A stretch of 64,000 bases of DNA from the NCBI GenBank assembly GCA_963788115.1, contig CAWBFD010000004.1, positions 1,240,001 to 1,304,000 on the forward strand, read 5' to 3'. The position numbers and the translations under genes were made by a program. This DNA is from CAWBFD01 sp963788115 (GTDB lineage: Bacteria > Actinomycetota > Thermoleophilia > Solirubrobacterales > 70-9). A model generated the notes under the pieces. It saw only the letters and a list, made by a program, of their open reading frames with translations, had not been told where the DNA came from and did no database searches. Positions 57,412 through 64,000 of this stretch are shown here, piece after piece; positions within the stretch are counted from its first letter, which is position 1, and the number at the start of each line of letters is the position of its first letter.

Positions 57412-58447
57412 TGCCGCAACGGCCGGGCCGGGCGCGAGGAGACGCCGGCCAACGCCTGAAGCGTGAGGCGGACCAGCGGCTCGATCGGCAGGGCGCCCTC
57501 CACGGGCGCGCTGGCGATCGTCCCTCCAGGCGCCACGACCAGCGCGGATGGCGTGTGTCGAACCCGATAAGCGCGCATGACCTCGAAGTCCTCCTGAAGG
57601 AGCATGCCGGTGATCCCATGCTCACGGGCGATCGGCAAGTTCTGTGCTGCGGTCCCGCTGCTGATCACCGCCACCGTGAGGCGATCGGACAGCGCTCCCT
57701 GCCAGCGACCGACCTCGCGAAAGACGCTCCGGCACGGCCCGCAGCCCGGGCGACACGAACACGAGCATCACCGGCCTGCCCCGGGCGCAGAGCGACTCGA
57801 GCGTGCGCGTCTCGCCGTCCGAGGTCGGGAAGGGCAAAGCCGGGCGCTTGGGCCCCGACCGGCAGTCCCGGCGGCAAAGCGGCGAGCTCCGCCTGTGCGG
57901 CGGCGAGGTCGCGCTGGAGGCCGCGCCGGTCCGACCACAGCCGCAGGGCGAGCGCCGCCAGCGCGATGGCGGCGGCCCCGGCCGCGACCGCGACCAGCTC
58001 GGCCGGGGTGCGGGCCGAGACCCAGTCGGTGATCGACGGGCCTGGGCCGTCCCAGACGACGACCGCCGCGAGGGCCGCGAGCACGGCGTTGCGAACGAGC
58101 GTGCCCCGACCCGCCGGAGCCGAGTGGACCTGGCCGAAGCAGTGACAGTCAGGGGCCTCCCCGCGGGCGAGCGCGTTGGCGATCCCGCCGATGAAGCCGA
58201 GAAGCAGCGCGAGCGCGGCGAGCGCCCCCCAGCGAGCGGAGCCCGGCGGGATCAGGGCGACCGCGGTCGCGAGCTCGAGCAGCGGCAGCAGCAGGGCCGC
58301 GACCGGCAGCGCCCCGCCGGGAACGCCGAACTCGGAGAGCGAGCGACGCGTTCCCGGCCCGTCGAGGAGCTTGGCGGTGCCCGCCACCGCGAACACCGCC
58401 GCCAGCACCACCCTGATGCCGAGCAGGAACGAGCCCACGACGGCCAT
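57408..58447 (-). CDS. MauE-like membrane protein fused to a thioredoxin-like domain, about two frameshifts
   Basis: ATG 58447. The N-terminal part has four or five helices (FLLGIRVVLAAVFAVAGTAK, LLPLLELATAVALI) and the CHCFGQ motif typical of MauE/DoxX-like proteins, then another helix pair and a coiled segment (GLQRDLAAAQAELAAL). The C-terminal part is a TlpA/AhpC-like thioredoxin: FPTSDGETRTLESLCARGRP and VMLVFVSPG, then in another frame CGPC with RSVFREVGRWQGALSDRLTV, and LLQEDFEVMRAYRVRHTPSA. Frame changes near 57845 and 57745. It probably passes reducing power across the membrane, possibly to the Cys-rich protein at 55532. Confidence 0.72.
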
Positions 58448-58499
58448 CGTACCGATCGCATCGTCCGTCCCATCGAGCTCACGGCCGGACGCCGCTGCC

Positions 58500-58505
58500 T
58501 ATGAT
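58500..58505 (+). promoter_or_regulatory. Possible -10 box of the HprK-like gene
   Basis: TATGAT lies 33 bases before ATG 58539 in the divergent region, giving a short leader. Confidence 0.3.
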
Positions 58506-58538
58506 CAGCAGCCGTGGCGGAGGCGGAGGCAACCCGTG

Positions 58539-59352
58539 ATGCAGCATGAGCTCGCCTTCGAGGCGTTCGGCGTCAAGGCGGCGCTGGCCGCGAACCGTGC
58601 CGAGCTGGTGGACCAGCTCCGGCCGCTCCTGCCACCCGGGGCCGAGCCCTGCCCGCCTTCCGAGGCCGAACGCCGGTTCGCGCTGATCGCCGAGGAGGAC
58701 GGGACCTATGCGTTCGCGGTGAACGACGACCCGCCCATGAACCGGGGCCTCGAGCTGGAGCTGGCGCTGATGCTGCTCGACTCCCAGATTCGGCTGTACG
58801 TGGGGGTCAAGGCGCCCGGACGCCGTCTTCATCCACGCCGGCGTCGTCGGCCACCGGGGCGCGGCGATCGTCGTGCCCGGCCGGAGCTTCGCCGGCAAGA
58901 CGATGCTGGTCACCGCTCTGGTGGGCGCGGGGGCGACCTACTACTCGGACGAGTTCGCCGTGATCGACGAGCAGGGCCTCATCCATCCCTACGCCAAGCC
59001 GCTCTCGCTTCGTGGCGAGGACCAGATGCAGACCGACCACCCGGTCGAGAGCCTCGGCTGGACCGCGGGCTCCGAGCCGCTGCCGCTGGGCGCGATCGTC
59101 ATCACCAGCTACCGACGGGACGCCGAGTGGCGACCCCGGCGGCTCACCGGGGGCGAGGGCGCGATGGCGCTGCTCGCCAACGCCGTCCCCGCTCGCGAGC
59201 GGCCCGCTCAGGTGATGCGCGCGATCTCCCGCGCCGCCGAGGGCGCGATCGCGATCGAGTCGGAGCGCGGCGAGGCCGACGAGGTCGCTCCGCTGCTGCT
59301 CGCCGAGCTCGACCGGCTGGCCGTTGAATCTCGCGCGGCCCCGGAGTCCTAG
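58539..59352 (+). CDS. HprK-like serine kinase-related protein, one frameshift
   Basis: About 270 residues. The N-terminal half (LAFEAFGVKAALAANRAELV onward) is the variable domain; after a change near 58820 the frame reads VFIHAGVVGHRGAAIV and the P-loop PGRSFAGKTMLVTALVGAG, then ATYYSDEFAVIDEQGLIHPY with the acidic residues next to the P-loop as in HPr kinases, and PLGAIVITSYRRDAEWRPRR. Related to HprK_rel_A proteins that accompany PqqD and NTP_transf_5 genes. The PTS protein HPr is not seen in the window, so the substrate is open. Confidence 0.75.
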
Positions 59353-60599
59353 GTGGTCGGCACGTATCGCTCAGCCGCCACCCGCGCCGGCGGGGCGGCC
59401 GGCGCCGGCCGGGCGGCCGGCTCGGTGCGCCACTCCCGCAGGGTCACGATCAGGCAGATCGCGATCGCCAGCAGGTGGGTCCGGTAGCGGAAGCCCGTCC
59501 CGGCGTTCCCCGTGCTCAGCGAGTAGGCGATCAGGAGGAGGAACCCGAGGTAGATCAGCGGGCCGGCCCGCGCGAGGATCTCCCCGCGGCGGCGGATCAA
59601 AGCGTCCACGAGGAAAACCAGGACGATCAGGGTGACCAGCCCCCCGATCGCTCCAAGCCGCTGGCTGGCGCTGTCCAGCTGCCAGACGTAGGGCCTGAAC
59701 GCGACGTCCCACATCCGCGTCGGCAGGTTGGTGATGATCGCCTCGCGCGTCGAGAAGTCCACCTGCTCGAGCGACAGGTTCGCGTCGTCGGCGACGTTCG
59801 CCTCCTGCGATTGCTGGACGTTCTCCTCGAGGCTCTCGTCGGAGGATGCCTCGAGCACTGTCGGAGCGGTGATCGCGACCAGCAGGACCACGCCCGCGAT
59901 CAGTCCGAGCGCGCTGATCTCGTTCCGCCGCGTCGTCCGCAGGCCGGCATGCAGGGCGATCGCGGCACCGGCGGCGATCAGGAACCAGCCGGCGTACGGA
60001 CGGGTGGCGACCCCGACGAGGCAGCCGGCGGCGATGATCGGAACCGAGGCGAGGTCGCCGCGCTTCCACAGGCGCGCCCCTCCGAAGGCCACCAGGCCCT
60101 CGGCCAGGAACATGCTCGACTCCTTGTGCAGGAGGCTGGAGAAGAAGATCCCGCTCGGCTCCAGGGCAAGGAACCACGCAGCCAGCACCGCCGCGCGCGG
60201 GCCCGCCAGCTCGTACACCGCCGCGGCCAGCAGGACGAGCCCCGCGACGGCGAGGCCGATCTCCCCGATGCGAAGGACGAACTCGGGCGAGTCGATCGCC
60301 CAGACCTGGACGGCGAGCACGAACTCGTGGAGCTCGCCGACCAGGGCCGAGGTCCATGCCTCCGAGCCGAGCGGGGAATCGGCGATCCGGCCGGCCTCGC
60401 TGGCGAACAGGATCTCGTCGCCACCTCTGAGCTGGGACCCGATCGAGGTCAGCGAGACGCCCGCCGCGGCCGTGACGCGCAACGCCACGGCAAGCCCGAC
60501 CGGGAGTCCGATGGCGAGCCCGGGACGGCTGCGAGCGAGGAGCCGCACGAGCCAGAACAGGCCGTAGGCCACCACCAGCAGAGTCGCCGCTCCGGCCAA
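59349..60599 (-). CDS. Polytopic membrane protein, glycosyltransferase-39-like or polymerase-like
   Basis: About 416 residues from TTG 60599, the first plausible start; the frame is open much further but overlaps the promoter of the divergent sigma gene. Ten or more helices, for example GAATLLVVAYGLFWLVRLLA, GLVLLAAAVYELAG and GPLIYLGFLLLIAYSLSTG. The loop LEPSGIFFSSLLHKESSMFL resembles membrane glycosyltransferases or Wzy-like proteins that use lipid-linked sugars. The exact family is not recognised. Convergent with the HprK-like gene (4-base overlap). Confidence 0.68.
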   Translation of the reverse strand: MAGAATLLVVAYGLFWLVRLLARSRPGLAIGLPVGLAVALRVTAAAGVSLTSIGSQLRGGDEILFASEAGRIADSPLGSEAWTSALVGELHEFVLAVQVWAIDSPEFVLRIGEIGLAVAGLVLLAAAVYELAGPRAAVLAAWFLALEPSGIFFSSLLHKESSMFLAEGLVAFGGARLWKRGDLASVPIIAAGCLVGVATRPYAGWFLIAAGAAIALHAGLRTTRRNEISALGLIAGVVLLVAITAPTVLEASSDESLEENVQQSQEANVADDANLSLEQVDFSTREAIITNLPTRMWDVAFRPYVWQLDSASQRLGAIGGLVTLIVLVFLVDALIRRRGEILARAGPLIYLGFLLLIAYSLSTGNAGTGFRYRTHLLAIAICLIVTLREWRTEPAARPAPAAPPARVAAERYVPTT

Positions 60600-60693
60600 G
60601 ACGTCGTAGATCTGCTGATCCGCTGTGGCGTCTATGGTGGGCCCGTACCTCGGTCGATTGGCGGCATCCGGATTGCCGCCGCGCCGCCAAGGG

Positions 60694-60699
60694 TAGCCT
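60694..60699 (+). promoter_or_regulatory. Possible -10 box of the sigma factor gene
   Basis: TAGCCT lies 16 bases before ATG 60716. Confidence 0.3.
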
Positions 60700-60715
60700 C
60701 GACCGCGGATCAGAG

Positions 60716-61249
60716 ATGAGCGACCACTTCGTCCGCCTATACGAGGAGAACGTCTCCGACGTCTACGGCTACTTCGTCTACCGCCTCGGGTCGCGAGCCG
60801 AGGCCGAGGCCTCCACCCGGGCGACCTTCGAGCGCGCATTCCGCGAGCCGGCGCCGTTCGGCTCCGACCGCGAGCAGGCCCGCGTCCGGTTGCTCACGAT
60901 CGCGCGCGCGACGGCCTCGGGCCGGGGCCCCACCGGCGATGTGGACGGCGGTGATCCAGGAATCGGGGCGGATCTGGCCGCCGCGCTCGCGCGGCTCGAG
61001 CGCGTGGAGCGTGCCGTGCTGGCGCTCCGTTACGGGGCCCGGCTGGAGGTACCGGAGATCGCTCGGGTCCTCGATCTGAGTGAGGGACGGGCCCGGAGGG
61101 CGCTGTCGCGGGGGCTTCGCCGCCTGAGGACGGAGCTCGAGCGCCCGGAGCGGCACCGTCCCGGCGACACGGCCGAGCTCCGATCAGTGTCCGCCCGGCT
61201 CGCCGATCACGACCAGGACCACGGCGAGCAGGAGCAGGGCGAGGCCTGA
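60716..61249 (+). CDS. ECF-type RNA polymerase sigma factor
   Basis: 177 residues. Region 2 (about 1-70, YEENVSDVYGYFVYRLGSRA then ATFERAF) is weakly conserved; region 4 (about 100-155) shows LERVERAVLALRYGARLEVP and EIARVLDLSEGRARRALSRG, the helix-turn-helix of the -35 recognition domain. The linker is Gly-rich. The 3' end overlaps the convergent small membrane protein gene by 66 bases. Targets unknown; it may act on the neighbouring glycan genes. Confidence 0.82.
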   Translation: MSDHFVRLYEENVSDVYGYFVYRLGSRAEAEASTRATFERAFREPAPFGSDREQARVRLLTIARATASGRGPTGDVDGGDPGIGADLAAALARLERVERAVLALRYGARLEVPEIARVLDLSEGRARRALSRGLRRLRTELERPERHRPGDTAELRSVSARLADHDQDHGEQEQGEA

Positions 61250-61483
61250 GGCCAGGCAGGCCGCTGCCCAGAGCCGCCAGCCCCATCGGGAGGCGGCAGG
61301 AGCCCCGCCGGCGAGGTCGTGGATCCGGGCGTCGAGCTCGGCTCGGAACGCGGGGTCGGCGACCGGCCGCTCGGCGCTGAGCCGCACCGCGACGCGTTCG
61401 AGCGCGCGACGCTGCGCGGGAAGGATGTTGGGCTCGAGCTCTCGGAGCTCGGCCGTGTGCTCGCCGCTGTCGGATGGGCTCAC
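61184..61483 (-). CDS. Small single-helix membrane protein, possible anti-sigma-like partner
   Basis: 99 residues: a charged cytosolic N-terminal part (ELRELEPNILPAQRRALERV, DPAFRAELDARIHDLAGG) and one C-terminal helix (LWAAACLASGLALLLLAVVL). The layout of soluble head plus one helix resembles anti-sigma factors, but no zinc motif H-x3-C-x2-C is present. Convergent 66-base overlap with the sigma gene. Partnership is inference. Confidence 0.6.
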   Translation of the reverse strand: MSPSDSGEHTAELRELEPNILPAQRRALERVAVRLSAERPVADPAFRAELDARIHDLAGGAPAASRWGWRLWAAACLASGLALLLLAVVLVVIGEPGGH

Positions 61484-61516
61484 TTGGGAGGAGTCACGCG
61501 GTCGCAGGCGGGGCGC

Positions 61517-62698
61517 TCATTCTGTCATCCGACTCCGGCGGCTCAGCAGCTCCTCGTAGAGCGCGTCCACGTCGGTGACGAGCCGCGAGGCGGAATGGCG
61601 CCGGAGGGCGCGCTGCCGCGCGTTCTCCCCGAGCCGGGCCCGCAGCTCCCGATCGGTCCCCAGGCGCACGAGCGCCGCCGCCATCGCCTCGGGATCGCCG
61701 GGGGGGACGAGGATCCCGGTGTCCGGCGTCACCACCTCGGGAACCCCACCCACCCGGCTCGCAACCGCCGGAGCGCCCGCCGCCGCCGCCTCGATCAGGG
61801 AGACTGGGGTGCCCTCGTTCGCGGAGCTGAGGACGGCCATGTCGGCGGCGGACGCGATCGTGGTGAGGTCGCGCCGATAGCCGAGGAAGCGCACGCGGTC
61901 GGTGATCCCGAGCTCCCCGCTCAAGGCCTCGAGGCGCGGTCTCTGCTCACCGTCGCCGATGACCAGGAGCCGCAGCCGAGCGGCGTCCCGGGTCAGGGCG
62001 AGCGCGCGCAGCAGCACGTCGAGGCGCTTGATCGGCACGATTCGACCGACGTAGCTGAGGACGACGTCCTCATCGCCGAACCCCAGCTCCCCCCGAAGCT
62101 TCCGGCCTGCCCCCGGATCGAGATCCGCGAACGGCTCGAGCTCGAGGCCCAGCGGGATCACTCGGAAGCGATCCCGGCTCGCGACTCCGAGCCGCACCAG
62201 GTCGTCCACGGTCGCCTGGCTGACGCCGACGAGACAATCGCTGCGGCGTGCGAGCAGGGTCTCGAGCCTGCGGTAGACCCGGCTGCCCAGCGGACCGAAG
62301 TACCCCTCGAGCACGTGCCCGTGGTAGGTGTGAACGATGACCGGGCGGGGGCGCACCGCGGCCAGCGCGGCGAGCCTCCCGACGAATCCCGCCTTGGCCA
62401 TGTGGGTGTGGACCACGTGAGGGCGAAAGCGGCGGGCGATCGCCGCGATCCGCGCCAGGGCGGTCGCGTCGTGGTGGGGGCGGGGCGACTGGCCGAGGCT
62501 GGACACGAACTCGGTCCGGGCGCCCTCGCGCTGAGCGAGGTCGGCCATCGATTCCTCGCCGGCAGCGAGCGAGCCGTGGACGAGGATCGTCTCGTACCGG
62601 CTGGGATCCAACCGCCGCCCGCTCAGCAGGGCCGCCTGCTGGGCGGGCCCGCCCAGGTTCAGCCTGGTGATGACTCGGAGAATCCGGACGCGGCTCAG
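61517..62698 (-). CDS. Glycosyltransferase family 4, apparent CTG start
   Basis: About 393 residues. The conserved N-terminus RVRILRVITRLNLGGPAQQA lies upstream of the first ATG (62611), so the gene must start near 62698, where the only candidate is CTG overlapping the epimerase stop (CTGA), parallel to the ATGA/GTGA/TTGA overlaps elsewhere. Core: HVVHTHMAKAGFVGRLAALA, VLSYVGRIVPIKRLDVLLRA, and the donor loop VLSSANEGTPVSLIEAAAAG. No frame problems. It belongs to the - strand run that includes the epimerases. Confidence 0.85.
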   Translation of the reverse strand: MSRVRILRVITRLNLGGPAQQAALLSGRRLDPSRYETILVHGSLAAGEESMADLAQREGARTEFVSSLGQSPRPHHDATALARIAAIARRFRPHVVHTHMAKAGFVGRLAALAAVRPRPVIVHTYHGHVLEGYFGPLGSRVYRRLETLLARRSDCLVGVSQATVDDLVRLGVASRDRFRVIPLGLELEPFADLDPGAGRKLRGELGFGDEDVVLSYVGRIVPIKRLDVLLRALALTRDAARLRLLVIGDGEQRPRLEALSGELGITDRVRFLGYRRDLTTIASAADMAVLSSANEGTPVSLIEAAAAGAPAVASRVGGVPEVVTPDTGILVPPGDPEAMAAALVRLGTDRELRARLGENARQRALRRHSASRLVTDVDALYEELLSRRSRMTE

Positions 62699-63720
62699 GC
62701 GGAGCGCTCCGGGGATCCGACCGGCGCCTGCCGATCGGGGGGCTCGCGCACCCGCGCGGCCGCATCCAGCTCGAAGGCGATCGCGTCGTCGATGGCGTCG
62801 TCGATCGAGTGCCTCGGCTTCCAGCCGGTCAGGCGCTCCAGCTCGGTGCAGTCCGGCCGCCGGTCACCGAGCTCCTCGAAGCCCTCGCCGTACGCCTCCT
62901 CATAGGGGACCAGGCACAGCTTCGAGCTCGAGCCGGTGCGCGCAATGACCCGTCGGGCGAGTTCGATGATCGCAACCGGCTCGGCCGCGCCGACGTTGTA
63001 GACGTTGCCGATCGCCGCATCGCTCTCGATCAGGGAGAGCAGGGCGTCGATCGCGTCGTCGACGTGAGTGAAGCAGCGCGTCTGGGCTCCGCTCCCGTAC
63101 ACCGTCAGGTCCTCGCCCGCCAGCGCCTGGCGCACGAACCGCGGAAGGACCATCCCGTAGCCGCTCGCCTGGCGCGAGCCGACGACGTTGAACAGCCGGG
63201 CAACCGTCATCTTCGCGCCGCGCTCGCGGGTGTACCCGTACGCGAGGGCCTCGCCGAGAGCCTTGGCGGTCCCGTACGACCAGCGCGAGATCGTGGGGGA
63301 GCCGACGATGCGGTCGTCCTGCTCCCGGATGGCGTGGCCTCCGCTCTTCCCGTAGACCTCCGAGGTCGACGTGAACAGCAGCCGGGTGCGATAGCGGGCG
63401 GCCGCCGCCATCACCGTGTCGGTGCCCCGCACCGTGCTGATCACGCTGTCGAGCGGCCGCTCGACGATCAGCTTCACGCCCACCGACGAGGCCAGGTGGA
63501 AGCAGGTGTCCGCGCCGGCCATGAGCTCGTCCACCGCGGCGGCGTCGTGGGTCGACTCGGTGACCAGCCGCGCCTGCCCGCCGGCGAGGAGCGCCTCCAC
63601 GTTGGCGCGACTGCCGGTGCTGAGGTCGTCGAGGATCGTCACCTCGTCACCTCGCGCGGCGAACCTGTCTGCGAGATGCGAGCCGATGAAGCCCGCTCCT
63701 CCGGTGATCAGATGCCGCAA
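62695..63720 (-). CDS. NAD-dependent epimerase/dehydratase
   Basis: 341 residues. HLITGGAGFIGSHLADRFAA is the NAD loop, ILDDLSTGSRANVE follows, and the catalytic triad is TSTSEVYG with Y-x3-K in WSYGTAKALGEAL. TRCFTHVDDAIDALLSLI and ELGDRRPDCTELERLTGWKP are typical of UDP-glucuronate decarboxylase and GDP/UDP-sugar epimerase relatives. Makes a nucleotide sugar for the glycan. ATG 63720. Confidence 0.9.
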   Translation of the reverse strand: MRHLITGGAGFIGSHLADRFAARGDEVTILDDLSTGSRANVEALLAGGQARLVTESTHDAAAVDELMAGADTCFHLASSVGVKLIVERPLDSVISTVRGTDTVMAAAARYRTRLLFTSTSEVYGKSGGHAIREQDDRIVGSPTISRWSYGTAKALGEALAYGYTRERGAKMTVARLFNVVGSRQASGYGMVLPRFVRQALAGEDLTVYGSGAQTRCFTHVDDAIDALLSLIESDAAIGNVYNVGAAEPVAIIELARRVIARTGSSSKLCLVPYEEAYGEGFEELGDRRPDCTELERLTGWKPRHSIDDAIDDAIAFELDAAARVREPPDRQAPVGSPERSA

Positions 63721-63762
63721 GTCCCCCCTTCCCTGACGAGGTCGACCACAGGGGAGGTCAGG

Positions 63763-63999
63763 CTAGCGCACCAGGGACGCCACCGTCCTTGAAAGCCCCT
63801 CGCGAAACGAAATTCCCGGCTCGTAGCCGAGCGCCTCGCGCGCCCGCGAGATGTCAGCCAGCGAATGTCGCAGCTCCCCCGGGCGCGGGTCCTCGTGAAC
63901 GGCCTCGACGTCGATGCCGGTAATCCCTCGCAGCCCCTCCAGGAGCGCGTTCAGGGTGATCGTCTCACCGCAGGCGACGTTGAAGAACTGTCCGGCGAC
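63763..63999 (-). CDS. NAD-dependent epimerase/dehydratase, C-terminal part only
   Basis: The frame runs in from the window edge and ends at 63763. FFNVACGETITLNALLEGL, EAVHEDPRPGELRHSLADIS and ALGYEPGISFREGLSRTV are the C-terminal substrate-domain signatures of UDP-N-acetylglucosamine 4-epimerase type enzymes (PRPGE.RHS..D). It lies 42 bases before the next epimerase in the same direction. Confidence 0.85.
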   Translation of the reverse strand, partial: VAGQFFNVACGETITLNALLEGLRGITGIDVEAVHEDPRPGELRHSLADISRAREALGYEPGISFREGLSRTVASLVR

Positions 64000-64000
64000 G

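Overview
The window is about 64 kb of very GC-rich DNA with actinobacterial gene content. GTG and TTG starts are frequent, genes are joined by 4-base ATGA/GTGA/TTGA overlaps, and several genes have a -10 hexamer 6-8 bases before the start codon, which suggests leaderless transcripts. The gene set (hisIE next to trp genes, PhoH-YbeY-Era, S1-CoaE, AbiEi/DUF559 paralogues, HprK/PqqD/nucleotidyltransferase genes) fits an uncultured actinobacterium of the Thermoleophilia/Solirubrobacterales type. That placement is inference; the window has no rRNA or other decisive marker.

Positions 1-21300 are mostly housekeeping on the + strand: prmA (cut by the window edge), murI, yqeY, phoH-ybeY-era, hisIE, then trpE-trpG-trpD-trpC, an HtrA protease, trpF-trpB-trpA, a small membrane protein and a phosphofructokinase with pyrophosphate-type residues. 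After two - strand genes (TIGR01777 epimerase, malic enzyme) comes polA. Two paralogous AbiEi/DUF559 genes (1592-2416 and 17711-18565) interrupt this stretch. Each lies between a pair of 35-36 base hairpins, with its ATG in the loop of the upstream hairpin; this is the most unusual structure in the window.

Positions 21300-34200 hold a membrane protein, a chloroperoxidase-like hydrolase, a probable potassium operon (KimA-like permease, truncated KdpD, KdpE), a relic of a phage terminase, an MFS transporter, a geranylgeranyl-reductase-like flavoprotein, then rpsA, coaE and a lytic transglycosylase, followed by a small membrane protein and a GT2 glycosyltransferase.

Positions 34300-64000 form a long surface-polysaccharide region: a WecA/MraY-type phosphosugar transferase, a Wzz/BY-kinase, at least eight glycosyltransferases, two asparagine-synthase homologues, several methyltransferases, a Wzm/Wzt-type ABC exporter, a membrane glycosyltransferase-like protein and sugar epimerases. 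Positions 39291-42190 are a gene-poor strip of broken genes. Inside the region, at 55532-59352, sits a modification-like cassette: a PqqD-domain protein with a Cys-rich and Pro/Thr-rich tail, an NTP_transf_5 nucleotidyltransferase, a MauE-thioredoxin fusion and an HprK-like kinase. It resembles the known HPr-rel-A gene set.

From about 37 kb to 59 kb many genes are broken by single-base indels that leave both halves conserved, and some indels compensate within 15 codons. This looks more like uncorrected consensus errors than true decay, so the frameshifted genes there are described as whole genes with the break positions given.
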